Positions 50,638 through 59,453 of a stretch of 64,000 bases of DNA are shown one piece after another. A model generated the notes under the pieces. It ran no database searches, had not been told where the DNA came from, and saw nothing but the letters and a program-made list of their open reading frames with translations. The position numbers and the translations under genes were made by a program. Source of the DNA: Bacteroidales bacterium (GTDB lineage Bacteria; Bacteroidota; Bacteroidia; Bacteroidales; WCHB1-69); the NCBI GenBank assembly GCA_016290295.1, contig JAEETJ010000013.1:1-64000 (forward strand), in the 5' to 3' direction. Numbering within the stretch: the first letter of the stretch is position 1; each line of letters opens with the position of its first letter.

Positions 50638-51126
50638 ATGACAATACAAGAGGAAATTGCGGAATTATTCTTCAAGAATAAAAAAACATTGGCAGTGGCG
50701 GAAAGCTGCACAGGCGGTTATCTGTCACATTTAATCACTTCTGTTCCGGGAAGTTCAGAGTTTTTCAAAGGTTCTGTGGTATCCTATTCCAACGAAATCA
50801 AGCGTTCGGTGCTGAATGTGCGTGAGTTGAACCTGAAAAAACACGGCGCTGTCAGCGAGTTTGTGGTGAATGACATGGCCATCAACACGATGGGCTTGTT
50901 TGATGTGGACTACAGTATTGCCACTTCCGGTATTGCCGGTCCTGGAGGCGGCTCAGAGGAGAAGCCTGTGGGAACCGTGTGGATTTGTGTGGCCACAACT
51001 ACGCGTTTCAATGCGCAATTGCACCACTTCGATCCGAATCTGAATCGTGTGGAGATTATTCACAAGGCTGCCGAAACTGCCTTGCAGATGCTGAAAGAGG
51101 AGTTGTTAAAGGACCTCGGGGAGTAA
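50638..51126 (+). CDS. CinA C-terminal domain protein (nicotinamide-nucleotide amidohydrolase, PncC-type)
   Basis: A 162-residue stand-alone CinA C-terminal domain: AVAESCTGGYLSHLITSVPG, then FFKGSVVSYSNEIKRSVLNV, then TSGIAGPGGGSEEKPVGTVW. PncC deamidates NMN to nicotinate mononucleotide. In Bacteroidota the short form is common. Its last 21 nt overlap the tail of the convergent PfkB kinase gene. Confidence 0.9.
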   Translation: MTIQEEIAELFFKNKKTLAVAESCTGGYLSHLITSVPGSSEFFKGSVVSYSNEIKRSVLNVRELNLKKHGAVSEFVVNDMAINTMGLFDVDYSIATSGIAGPGGGSEEKPVGTVWICVATTTRFNAQLHHFDPNLNRVEIIHKAAETALQMLKEELLKDLGE

Positions 51127-52074
51127 TTTTTTCCACTGCTCATCCGTCAATTTTGCGCCCACTGTTTCGATGATAGAGGAGGATAGTAGGGTGGCAATAT
51201 TTCCGCAACGTTCAATATCATAGCCTTTTAACAAGCCATACATAAAGCCGGCGGCATAAATGTCGCCAGCTCCGTTCGTGTCAATGCAATTGGTTCTGCG
51301 GGGAGCGATAACCGTAGTTTTTCCGTTTACTTTGACAATAGAACCGTTGGCACCTAATTTGACAATAGCGATAGGGCAATATTCTGATAAAATATCCAGT
51401 GCTTCTTCATCATCCTTACCGGTAAAGGCCTTGGCTTCTTCCTGGTTGGCAAAGATAATATCGACGTGTTTTTTCAGGATATCTTTCAGAAAATCTCGAT
51501 GGTCTTCCACAATATTGTAGCTGCCGAAATCCATGGCCACTTTCATGTGGTTTTCCTGGGCAATCTGGCAAAGTCTCAGGATAAGGTCATGATTGAAAAT
51601 GAGATAGCCTTCGATATACAAGTACTCATAATCCTTGAAAACTTTAGGATCCAATTCGTTGGGTGTCATGGTGGCGGCAGCGCCGAGGTAGGTGGCGAAG
51701 GTACGTTCCGCATCAGGTGTCATGAAAGTGGTGGCGATACCTGTGTCGGTGTCGGAATACATTAAATGCGGGGTTACATGATAGCGTTGCATCTCCTCTT
51801 GGAAGAAGCGGCCAGGCTCATCATCGCAGATTTTGCCGATGTAGCCGGCTTCGATACCCAAACGGGCCAATCCATGGATGGTGTTGGAAGTGGAGCCGCC
51901 AGTGGCTGAAGCCTGTGGCATGGTTTTGATCTGCTCGTGAATGGTTCTTTTCCGCTCGCTGTCAATCATTTCCATCCCGCCCTTCTCCAAAGAGAATTGC
52001 TTTAACAAGTCTTCGTTTTCCAATTTGACGATAACGTCCACCAACGCATTGCCGATACCTACAATTTTTGCCAT
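51106..52074 (-). CDS. PfkB-family carbohydrate/nucleoside kinase
   Basis: A 322-residue ribokinase-fold kinase. N-terminal VGIGNALVDVIVKLEN, the substrate-loop SATGGSTSNTIHGLARLGIE, and the C-terminal signature DTNGAGDIYAAGFMYGLLKG with the catalytic Asp. It resembles adenosine-kinase-like proteins of Bacteroidota, but specificity cannot be told. I chose ATG 52074 (MAKIVGIGNAL). The 3' end overlaps pncC by 21 nt, tail to tail. Confidence 0.87.
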   Translation of the reverse strand: MAKIVGIGNALVDVIVKLENEDLLKQFSLEKGGMEMIDSERKRTIHEQIKTMPQASATGGSTSNTIHGLARLGIEAGYIGKICDDEPGRFFQEEMQRYHVTPHLMYSDTDTGIATTFMTPDAERTFATYLGAAATMTPNELDPKVFKDYEYLYIEGYLIFNHDLILRLCQIAQENHMKVAMDFGSYNIVEDHRDFLKDILKKHVDIIFANQEEAKAFTGKDDEEALDILSEYCPIAIVKLGANGSIVKVNGKTTVIAPRRTNCIDTNGAGDIYAAGFMYGLLKGYDIERCGNIATLLSSSIIETVGAKLTDEQWKKLLPEVL

Positions 52075-52207
52075 AATTCTATTTTTGGTGTTGTTATGCG
52101 GCGGTTGCGGTTCCACCGCATTGTGATTATTGATTCTTCGTTTTCTTCCGGCTGCCACAATGTGACAGCCCTACAATCCATAACTATTAATTATTAATTG
52201 TTAACTA

Positions 52208-52633
52208 TTAATTCTTTTGGCTGAACGCCAACGCATAAAGCTTAATCTGCTTGATCATCGAAACCAGTCCGTTGGAGCGGGTGGGCGAAAGGTGCTCTTT
52301 CAGCCCGATTTGGTCGATGTACTCCAAGTTGCAGTCCAGGATTTCCTGCGGAGTGCGGCCCGAAAGCACGCGAATCAGCAGGTTGATGATGCCCTTGGTG
52401 ATGATGGCATCGCTGTCGGCGGTGAAATAAATCAGACCATCACGGTAGTCGGCGTGTAGCCATACCTGCGACTGGCAGCCCGAAATCAGGTATTGCTCAG
52501 TCTTGTACTGCTCGTCAATCAGCGGCAATTCTTTGCCCAATTCAATGATATAGTTGTACTTGTCCAACCAGTCGTCAAAAATTTCAAATTCTTCGATAAT
52601 CTGCTGTTCAGCTTCTTGTAATGTCTGTGCCAT
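52208..52633 (-). CDS. sufE: SufE-family cysteine desulfuration protein
   Basis: A 141-residue sulfur acceptor that takes persulfide from SufS and delivers it for Fe-S cluster assembly. Catalytic Cys53 lies in LISGCQSQVWLHA; KGIINLLIRVLSGRTPQEIL and a SPTRSNGLVSMI end are typical. I chose the ATG at 52633, 20 nt from a TATCTTTG element. Other suf genes are not in the window. Confidence 0.9.
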   Translation of the reverse strand: MAQTLQEAEQQIIEEFEIFDDWLDKYNYIIELGKELPLIDEQYKTEQYLISGCQSQVWLHADYRDGLIYFTADSDAIITKGIINLLIRVLSGRTPQEILDCNLEYIDQIGLKEHLSPTRSNGLVSMIKQIKLYALAFSQKN

Positions 52634-52652
52634 TTTTCTCAAAAATAAAATG

Positions 52653-52660
52653 CAAAGATA
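52653..52660 (-). promoter_or_regulatory. -7 promoter element TATCTTTG for sufE
   Basis: CAAAGATA on the plus strand, 20 nt before the leftward start. Confidence 0.6.
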
Positions 52661-52731
52661 CGAAAAATAATGGGTCAATCACCTAATTGGTACTTTAGTA
52701 CATTGACGAATTAGCACATTAAAAATTCCCG

Positions 52732-52739
52732 TATCTTTG
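52732..52739 (+). promoter_or_regulatory. -7 promoter element TATCTTTG for birA, only 4 nt from the ATG
   Basis: The element ends 4 nt before the birA ATG at 52744, so the expected start of transcription coincides with the start codon: a candidate leaderless mRNA. Confidence 0.55.
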
Positions 52740-52743
52740 CCGC

Positions 52744-53481
52744 ATGATTTTAGAAAACCCTCTTTTTATCGATACTATTGACTCCACCAACAAAAAACTG
52801 AAGGAGTTGCTAACGGAAAATGCTGAATTGCCTGACTATTTCTGCGTGGCCGCCGCTTTCCAGTCCGCCGGAAGAGGCCAAGGTAGCAACCGCTGGCAAA
52901 GTGACAAAGGAAATAATGTGTTGGCGAGTATGCTGTTCAATCCCACGTATCCTCCCGCACGGCAGTTTGTGTTGAACCAGTGTTTCGCCTTGTCGGTCAG
53001 GACCTTGTTGTCGCAGTGTGTCGATGGGGTGAAAATCAAATGGCCCAACGATATTTATGTGGATTGGAAGAAAATCGCAGGTATTTTGATCGAACATCAT
53101 ATTGAGGGTGAGCGTATCAAGCATACCATTGCCGGGGTGGGTATTAATATCAACCAAACTGTTTTTGATGCGGATATTCCCAATCCGACTTCGCTGAAAT
53201 TACTGACAAACAGGGATTTTGATGTTCATGAGATGGTCTTGGGCTTGGTGTCTGCCTGCCAGCAGTATCAGTGTTCAAATAATATTGATTATCAGAAAAT
53301 CCATCTGGAATATTTGGAAAATCTGTTTCTGTATCAGGAATATGCGTGGTATGAGATAGAAAATAAACTGGTAGAGGCGGAAATTACAGGAACCGATGAA
53401 TACGGTCGGCTTTTACTGCATGACAAAGCCGGTAAAAATTATTGTTGTGGAATGAAGGAGGTTCGTTTATGTCTGAAATAG
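52744..53481 (+). CDS. birA: Biotin--[acetyl-CoA carboxylase] ligase
   Basis: A 245-residue protein containing the catalytic and C-terminal domains only; there is no N-terminal HTH, so it is not a repressor. Biotinyl-AMP loop AGRGQGSNRWQS (about 42-53), KIKWPNDIYVDWKKIAGIL, and IAGVGININQTVF are family hallmarks. The C-terminal SH3-like domain (EITGTDEYGRLLLHD) is present. The 3' end overlaps the U32 peptidase gene start by 13 nt. Probably leaderless (see promoter). Confidence 0.94.
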   Translation: MILENPLFIDTIDSTNKKLKELLTENAELPDYFCVAAAFQSAGRGQGSNRWQSDKGNNVLASMLFNPTYPPARQFVLNQCFALSVRTLLSQCVDGVKIKWPNDIYVDWKKIAGILIEHHIEGERIKHTIAGVGININQTVFDADIPNPTSLKLLTNRDFDVHEMVLGLVSACQQYQCSNNIDYQKIHLEYLENLFLYQEYAWYEIENKLVEAEITGTDEYGRLLLHDKAGKNYCCGMKEVRLCLK

Positions 53482-55349
53482 AATTATTGGCACCGGCGAA
53501 AAATATAGAATGTGCCATGGCGGCTATTACCCATGGGGCGGATGCGGTGTATATCGGGGGACCGAGTTTCGGGGCTCGTGCCGCAGCAGGCAACAGCTTT
53601 GAGGATCTGGAACAGCTGGTCCGCTTTGCCCATCCATACCATGCCAAGGTTTTTATTACGCTGAATACCATTCTGAAAGACAGTGAATTAGCGGAGGCGG
53701 CACGGCAGGTGAAACGCTATTATGAGATGGGTGTGGATGCTTTGATTGTGCAGGATATGGGCTTGCTGAAACTGGATTTGCCGCCTATTGCTTTACATGC
53801 CAGCACGCAAATGGATAACCGGACTCCTGAAAAAGTGAAGTTCTTGCAAAACGCAGGTTTTCAGCGGGTTGTGCTGGCACGTGAATTGAGTCTTCAGCAG
53901 ATTCAAGAGATACGTCAGGCTTGTGATGTGGAGTTGGAGGCCTTTGTGCATGGTGCCCTCTGTGTGAGTTATAGCGGCCGCTGTTACATGAGTTACGCTT
54001 CTTGTGGCCGTAGTGCCAACCGTGGCGAGTGTGCCCAGTTCTGCCGCTTGCCCTATACGCTGGTCGATGCCGACGGTAATACTATTGTTCGTGATCGCCA
54101 CCTGCTTTCGCTGAAGGATATGGACCGCTCCGACTGGCTGCATCCGATGATGCAGGCCGGCATCATGTCTTTCAAAATCGAAGGCCGCTTGAAGGATGTG
54201 TCATACGTAAAAAACATCACTGCCTATTACCGTCGCCGTATAGATGCTATTTTGGAAGGACATCCGGAATATAAAGCTGCCTCTATTGGCAAAACCACTT
54301 TGTTTTTCGAGCCAGATCCCGAAAAAACTTTTCATCGGGATAAAACACCTTATTTTATCGATGGGAAACGTTCGGAAATGGTTCAACTTGCAACTCCGAA
54401 ATCCACGGGGACTTTTGTGGGAACAGTGCAGTCGGTAAGCCATAACTCATTGACATATAGTGGAGAAAAGGAACTGCATAACGGAGATGGCTTGTGCTTT
54501 ATCGATGCTCAAGGGAAATTTGACGGTTTTCGGGTCAATAAGGTGGAAGGCCAGCGGGTGTTTTGGAATGAGCCTGTCGAGGGTCTTTCGGTAGGTGACA
54601 AATTGTATCGCAATTATGATATTCAGTTTGAAAAGATGCTGGCAGGCAAGAGCGCGGAGCGGCGTATAGCTTTGGATTTCAAATTGTTGGAGAAAGAGGA
54701 GCAGCTGGTGTTGCAGGCTACCGACGAAGCTGGCACGACCGTGGAACTGTCCATCCAGGAGGACAGACAAGTTGCGGACAAACCGGAACAGGCACTGCAA
54801 AATCTGCAAACGCAGCTGTCGAAACTGGGCAATACCTGTTATCAGGCCAGAAATATTGAGGTGAAAACTAGTCAGGTGTATTTCTTCCCGAATTCGGTCA
54901 TTGCCGGATGGCGGCGCCAGATTATTGACATGTTGATGGATACGCAATATGTTGTAAAGACGCACGGCCGTGCGTCTCTACAGGAATTACCATTGTCACA
55001 ATTGCCCGAGGCCGTCAATGTGATGAACACCAAAGCCAAGGACTTTTATCAAGAATTAGGTTTTGAACAAATAGAGGATGCCTACGAGAAAATTGAAACG
55101 TCACATAATGTAGAATCGTGCAGCGGTGCGGCTCTACAAAATTCAATATTGATGACCTGCAAATACTGCATCCGTCATGCTTTGGGTGCCTGTCCGAAAG
55201 AAAAGGGCAAAACAGAACCTATAGAGACACACGGCCGTGCGTCTCTACAATATGAACCTTTATTTCTGAAAACGGGTCGCCATACCTTCCAATTGTCCTT
55301 CGATTGTGCAAAATGTGAGATGATTATTACCATTCCTGAGGGTAAATAG
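53469..55349 (+). CDS. Peptidase U32 family protein (RlhA-like) with embedded palindromic repeats
   Basis: A 626-residue protein. TIM-barrel-like U32 domain (residues 1-290) starting ELLAPAKNIECAMAAITHGA; the signature ELEAFVHGALCVSYSGRCYM, with SYASCGRSANRGECAQFCRL, is the conserved Cys-rich block that may bind an iron-sulfur cluster. A DUF3656-like C-terminal domain follows (about 360 on). RlhA of E. coli hydroxylates a cytidine of 23S rRNA. Three 28-nt palindromes are translated in frame at about residues 496-505, 548-557 and 585-594, as VKTHGRASLQ, VESCSGAALQ and IETHGRASLQ. A final Cys-rich tail (MTCKYCIRHALGACPK, then CAKCEM) flanks the third. The start ATG 53469 overlaps birA. Confidence 0.88.
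   Translation: MSEIELLAPAKNIECAMAAITHGADAVYIGGPSFGARAAAGNSFEDLEQLVRFAHPYHAKVFITLNTILKDSELAEAARQVKRYYEMGVDALIVQDMGLLKLDLPPIALHASTQMDNRTPEKVKFLQNAGFQRVVLARELSLQQIQEIRQACDVELEAFVHGALCVSYSGRCYMSYASCGRSANRGECAQFCRLPYTLVDADGNTIVRDRHLLSLKDMDRSDWLHPMMQAGIMSFKIEGRLKDVSYVKNITAYYRRRIDAILEGHPEYKAASIGKTTLFFEPDPEKTFHRDKTPYFIDGKRSEMVQLATPKSTGTFVGTVQSVSHNSLTYSGEKELHNGDGLCFIDAQGKFDGFRVNKVEGQRVFWNEPVEGLSVGDKLYRNYDIQFEKMLAGKSAERRIALDFKLLEKEEQLVLQATDEAGTTVELSIQEDRQVADKPEQALQNLQTQLSKLGNTCYQARNIEVKTSQVYFFPNSVIAGWRRQIIDMLMDTQYVVKTHGRASLQELPLSQLPEAVNVMNTKAKDFYQELGFEQIEDAYEKIETSHNVESCSGAALQNSILMTCKYCIRHALGACPKEKGKTEPIETHGRASLQYEPLFLKTGRHTFQLSFDCAKCEMIITIPEGK
54954..54981. repeat. 28-nt palindromic element inside the U32 gene (copy 1)
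   Basis: Arms GTAAAGACG and CGTCTCTAC around CACGGCCGTG, a perfect palindromic centre. Translated in frame as VKTHGRASL followed by Q. Confidence 0.85.
55110..55137. repeat. 28-nt palindromic element inside the U32 gene (copy 2, degenerate)
   Basis: GTAGAATCG and CGGCTCTAC around a TGCAGCGGTG centre. Translated in the same phase as VESCSGAAL followed by Q. Confidence 0.65.
55221..55248. repeat. 28-nt palindromic element inside the U32 gene (copy 3)
   Basis: ATAGAGACA and CGTCTCTAC around CACGGCCGTG; one end mismatch. Translated in the same phase as IETHGRASL followed by Q. Confidence 0.85.
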
Positions 55350-55452
55350 TGGTGGTCGTTGAACCAACATTATTTACAATGCCCTGTGAATAGCTCAAAT
55401 CCAAAATGTTGAAAAAAATTATCAGTCAATGTTTTTGTATTAAAAATTTTTG

Positions 55453-55460
55453 TATTTTTG
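55453..55460 (+). promoter_or_regulatory. -7 promoter element TATTTTTG for rpmB
   Basis: TATTTTTG lies 79 nt before the rpmB ATG at 55540; the leader contains no clear structure. Confidence 0.55.
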
Positions 55461-55539
55461 CAGCCCAAATTTGAAAAATGAAAATATCCCGTCAGGGATT
55501 CAATATCAATAGAATATAATAACATAAAATAAAGGAAAG

Positions 55540-55776
55540 ATGTCACGAGTTTGCCAAATCACAGGAAAAAAAGCGATTACCGGAAACAATGTATCGCACT
55601 CCAATATTAAGACGAAAAGAAAATTCCGTCCTAATTTGCACACCAAGAAATTCTTTGTTCCCGAATTGGACGAATATGTAGTGCTGAAAGTTTCTGCTAA
55701 AGGTATGCGCAACATCAATAAAAAAGGCATTTGGAACTGCATCGTTGAAGCCAGCGAAAAAGGTATCCTCAAATAA
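55540..55776 (+). CDS. rpmB: 50S ribosomal protein L28
   Basis: A 78-residue ribosomal protein: SRVCQITGKKAITGNNVSHS, then KRKFRPNLHTKKFFVPE. Its length is standard. In many Bacteroidota rpmB is followed by rpmG and a DUF4295 gene; here it stands alone, followed by a hairpin terminator. Confidence 0.96.
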   Translation: MSRVCQITGKKAITGNNVSHSNIKTKRKFRPNLHTKKFFVPELDEYVVLKVSAKGMRNINKKGIWNCIVEASEKGILK

Positions 55777-55802
55777 TGTCTTTTTAACATTGAAACAGAG
55801 AA

Positions 55803-55833
55803 AATGCTACACAATTTTGTGTGGCATTTTTTT
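55803..55833 (+). terminator. Rho-independent terminator after rpmB
   Basis: AATGCTACAC and GTGTGGCATT (one G-T pair) with loop AATTTT, then a T run. It separates rpmB from the TonB receptor promoter. Confidence 0.8.
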
Positions 55834-55834
55834 G

Positions 55835-55842
55835 TATTTTTG
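55835..55842 (+). promoter_or_regulatory. -7 promoter element TATTTTTG for the TonB receptor operon
   Basis: TATTTTTG directly follows the rpmB terminator and lies 39-102 nt before the possible TTG start codons of the receptor. Confidence 0.55.
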
Positions 55843-55880
55843 CATTGTAAAAACATTGTTGAGAAGCACTTTTTACATCT

Positions 55881-58430
55881 TTGCAAAACAATAAAAATAC
55901 CGTAAACACGTTTCGTAAAGCGTCTTTACAAAAACATTATCGATTGGCACAGTTGCGTAAATTATTACTGGTGATTTTGCTGTTGGGGATAAGCTCTCTT
56001 TTTGCCCAGCAAGCTGTGTTTGTCGGTATTATTACCGATGAATATGCCCAGCCTATTGATAATGTTGTAGTGACTGTAGAAGGGACAGAATTATCTACAG
56101 TATCCTCCGAAACAGGTATGTTTGAGTTGAAACTGCCAGCTGAAAAAGAATGGAGTATTCATTTGCAACACCTGTCTTATCGCGATACGACTTTTACCAT
56201 TTTTTTGCGTAAAAGCCAGCGTGAGCGAAAAATGATAACATTGTTGTCAATAGGCGAACAGCTTGAAATGGTGGATGTCAGAGGGCGTAGCGATGATGGT
56301 TTTACCCGTGTTGATCCTAACCTGACTTTTAAATTGCCATCCCCTTCAGGCGGTGTGGAGGCCTTGATCAAAATGTTACCGGGTATTTCTTCCACCAATG
56401 AGTTGAGCTCGCAATACAATGTGCGTGGAGGTAATTATGATGAAAACTTGGTTTTTGTCAACGATATTCAAATTTACCGCCCTTTCCTTATCCGTAGCGG
56501 TCAGCAGGAAGGTCTTAGCTTTGTCAACTCCGATTTGACAGCTGGAATTAAGTTCTCCGCTGGTGGCTTTGAGGCTAAATATGGCGACCGTATGTCCTCT
56601 GTCCTGGATGTGGAGTACAAAAAGCCCACAAAATTAGGTGGTTCGTTGTCTGCCAGCTTGTTGGGATGTTCGGGCCATATAGAGGGCAATGTCAAGGACA
56701 AATTTACCTTTTTGTTGGGTGTCCGCTTCAAATCCAATGCTTATCTTTTCAAGAATCTGGACACAAAGGGAGATTACAAGCCCCGCTTTTTCGATACCCA
56801 GATGTTGCTGACGTATAAGCCTATCAAAAAACTGGAAATCAGCTTATTGGGTAACTTTTCCATTAACCGATACCTTTTTGTACCTTCTGATAGAACAGCT
56901 GTTTTCGGTAGCTTGAATACTACCTTGTCCCGCTATACGGTTTATTATGAGGGCCAAGAGGTAGATAAGTATGAGAATTATCTGGGAGCGCTGACTTTCA
57001 AATATTTAGCGGATGAAAACAATACCTATAAGTTCATTGTTTCCTCCTATTATGCTCGTGAATCTGAGACTTTTGATATACGGGGTGAGTATGCGTTGAA
57101 GGATATAGAGGTGGATTTGGGTAGTCAGACGGATGATATTTCACATGAACTGACCGAAAGGGGAGTGGGTACTTTCATGCGACATGCCCGTAATTATATC
57201 AACTCCCTGATATCTGTTGTGGATGTCCGTGGAACGCATAAATTGCCCAAACAGAATACCTTAAGTTGGGGTGCAAAAGTACAGAACGAGATTATTGACG
57301 ACCAATTGAGTGAATGGAATTTCACCGATTCCGCAGGCTATATCCTGCCCGTAATTCCTACGATACCAGGTGATGCGGTGCCCTTCACCGATGCTTCACG
57401 CGTGTTGAATATCAACAATTATATATACGCTAAATACAAGCCACTCAGTACTTTCCGTCTTACGGGATTTGTGCAGGATTCATGGAAATTCGGCAAGGAA
57501 GATGGCACTACCTTTATCTTGAATGGGGGTGTGCGTTTCCATTATTGGACTTTCAACAATGAGTTTACCGCTTCTCCGCGTCTGTCATTGGTCATTAAGC
57601 CCAATTGGAAGAGAGATTGGGAGTTCCGTATCAAAACGGGCCTGTATTACCAACCGCCTTTCTATCGCGAAATGCGTGATGCTCAGGGTGTACGTCATCC
57701 CGAAACCAAGTCACAGCAGTCATATCAGTTTATTTTCGCTTCGGAATATAATTTCCTGATGTGGCGCAGGCCGTTCAAATTTACAGGCGAATGCTATTTC
57801 AAATGGCTTAACAACTTGGTTTCCTATACCACCAATAATATGCAGATTACCTACAGTGGTATCAACGATGCGGTGGGTTTTGCCACGGGTATTGACCTGA
57901 AGTTGAGCGGTGAGTTTATCAAAGGACTCGAGTCTTGGATTTCCTTGTCTTTGATGAAAACCATGGAGAAGCTGGTTCGGGATGCTGATGGCAACAAACT
58001 CACAGACACGAAGTTCGTCCGTCGCCCTACCGACCAGGTGTTCAATATCAATATTTTCTTCCAGGATCATTTTCCGACTTTGCCACAGTTCCGTGTACAT
58101 CTGAATTTTGTTTTTGGTAGTGGTCTGCCTTACTGGATGCCAGGAACTGAGCACCAAAAAAACAATTGTGTCAAGGGGCCTTGGTATCGCCGTGTGGACC
58201 TGGGCTTTTCTTACATGTTCTTGGAGCAAAGTCGTGATAGGCTGAAACACAAAAGCAAGTTCTTGCGGGCTATCAACAATTGTGGTATCTATCTGGAAAT
58301 CTTTAACTTGCTGAATACAGCCAATGTGTCTTCATACGATTGGATTAAAAATACGGACAATACCTATTCTCGAGTTCCTAATTATTTGACATCCAGATTG
58401 ATAAATGTCAAATTGGCAATTGATTTTTAG
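55881..58430 (+). CDS. TonB-dependent outer-membrane receptor
   Basis: An 849-residue protein counted from TTG 55881; there is no ATG near the signal peptide (KLLLVILLLGISSLFAQ), so the start is TTG at 55881, 55944 or 55953. The 55944 start would give a more normal signal peptide. A carboxypeptidase-like regulatory domain comes first (VFVGIITDEYAQPIDNVVVT), then a plug (about 160-240: LPGISSTNELSSQYNVRGGN) and a beta-barrel ending in LINVKLAIDF. Substrate is unknown; the next two genes are a BtuCD-type ABC pair, so cobalamin, haem or a siderophore are candidates. A 28-nt palindrome (55902-55929) lies at the 5' end. Confidence 0.87.
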   Translation: MQNNKNTVNTFRKASLQKHYRLAQLRKLLLVILLLGISSLFAQQAVFVGIITDEYAQPIDNVVVTVEGTELSTVSSETGMFELKLPAEKEWSIHLQHLSYRDTTFTIFLRKSQRERKMITLLSIGEQLEMVDVRGRSDDGFTRVDPNLTFKLPSPSGGVEALIKMLPGISSTNELSSQYNVRGGNYDENLVFVNDIQIYRPFLIRSGQQEGLSFVNSDLTAGIKFSAGGFEAKYGDRMSSVLDVEYKKPTKLGGSLSASLLGCSGHIEGNVKDKFTFLLGVRFKSNAYLFKNLDTKGDYKPRFFDTQMLLTYKPIKKLEISLLGNFSINRYLFVPSDRTAVFGSLNTTLSRYTVYYEGQEVDKYENYLGALTFKYLADENNTYKFIVSSYYARESETFDIRGEYALKDIEVDLGSQTDDISHELTERGVGTFMRHARNYINSLISVVDVRGTHKLPKQNTLSWGAKVQNEIIDDQLSEWNFTDSAGYILPVIPTIPGDAVPFTDASRVLNINNYIYAKYKPLSTFRLTGFVQDSWKFGKEDGTTFILNGGVRFHYWTFNNEFTASPRLSLVIKPNWKRDWEFRIKTGLYYQPPFYREMRDAQGVRHPETKSQQSYQFIFASEYNFLMWRRPFKFTGECYFKWLNNLVSYTTNNMQITYSGINDAVGFATGIDLKLSGEFIKGLESWISLSLMKTMEKLVRDADGNKLTDTKFVRRPTDQVFNINIFFQDHFPTLPQFRVHLNFVFGSGLPYWMPGTEHQKNNCVKGPWYRRVDLGFSYMFLEQSRDRLKHKSKFLRAINNCGIYLEIFNLLNTANVSSYDWIKNTDNTYSRVPNYLTSRLINVKLAIDF
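55902..55929. repeat. 28-nt palindromic element at the 5' end of the TonB receptor gene
   Basis: GTAAACACG and CGTCTTTAC around TTTCGTAAAG: same length and arm pattern as the U32 copies. If translation begins at 55881 it reads VNTFRKASLQ, the same phase as the U32 copies. Confidence 0.7.
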
Positions 58431-58441
58431 CACTGAAACAG

Positions 58442-59452
58442 ATGAAAAAATCCTCGAAAATATTGCCCCTGCTACTGCTGATAATCTTGATGATCAGCAT
58501 GGCACTGGCTTTGTCTATCGGGGTGGTCCGTATTCCCATGGAAACTATCTGGCAGTTGGTGAAGGCTCAGTTTGGTCATGCAGACACAGCAGGCATACCG
58601 GCTTCCTACGGTATTACACTGTTTCAGCTGAGGTTGCCGCGTATCGTGATGAGTGTGATTGTCGGAGCAGCACTGGCGGCCTGCGGTTGCGTGTTCCAGT
58701 CCATTTTCCGTAACCCGATTTGCGACCCTTACGTGCTGGGTATCTCGTCAGGTAGCTCATTAGGTGGCGCTATCAGCTTCATCCTAGGTTGGGATGTCTT
58801 CTATTTCGGGGTGACAATTCCTGCATTGGTTACGGGATTGCTCACGCTTTTTGTCATCTTGGGTATCAGCAAAATGAGTCGCCGTCGTAGCATTGAAACC
58901 TTATTGTTGGTGGGTATCGCCATCAACTTCCTTATATCCGCTGTCATTACCTTGTTGGTGGTGATGCACCAGCGTGAGATGCACAAGATTTATTTCTGGA
59001 CCATGGGTTCTTTGGCCTCTATCTCTTGGACAGAGGTGATGATGATGACCATGATGACCATCATTTGTGTTATTCCTTTCTTTTTCTATTCCAAAGATTT
59101 GAATATCATGCAGATGGGTGACGATGTGGCGAGAAATCTGGGCGTAAATACCAAAAAAGTAGCCTACATTACTTTGATATTCTCTTCTTTGCTGATTGCT
59201 ACCGCAGTTTCCTGTTGCGGAGTCATCGGTTTTATAGGACTGATTATCCCTCATGTGGTGCGTATTTTGTTCGGCAATAATATGCGGACGATGTTCACCT
59301 ATTCGCTGATATTTGGTGGTTTCTTTTTGCTGATTGCCGATACGCTGGCTCGCACTTTGGCCATCCCTGCGGAGTTGCCGGTGGGCAGTATCACGGCCTT
59401 GGCAGGTGCCCCGTATTTTCTCTTTTTGTTGTTGCGTCAAAAGAAAGTGTAA
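58442..59452 (+). CDS. FecCD/BtuC-family ABC transporter permease
   Basis: A 336-residue inner-membrane permease with about ten helices. Family marks: LRLPRIVMSVIVGAALAACG near the N-terminus, FRNPICDPYVLGISSGSSLG, and GVIGFIGLIIPHVVRILFGN, which contacts the ATPase. It imports vitamin B12, haem or ferric siderophores. It starts 11 nt after the TonB receptor gene and its stop is 1 nt before the ATPase start. No periplasmic binding protein gene is present. Confidence 0.93.
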   Translation: MKKSSKILPLLLLIILMISMALALSIGVVRIPMETIWQLVKAQFGHADTAGIPASYGITLFQLRLPRIVMSVIVGAALAACGCVFQSIFRNPICDPYVLGISSGSSLGGAISFILGWDVFYFGVTIPALVTGLLTLFVILGISKMSRRRSIETLLLVGIAINFLISAVITLLVVMHQREMHKIYFWTMGSLASISWTEVMMMTMMTIICVIPFFFYSKDLNIMQMGDDVARNLGVNTKKVAYITLIFSSLLIATAVSCCGVIGFIGLIIPHVVRILFGNNMRTMFTYSLIFGGFFLLIADTLARTLAIPAELPVGSITALAGAPYFLFLLLRQKKV

Positions 59453-59453
59453 G

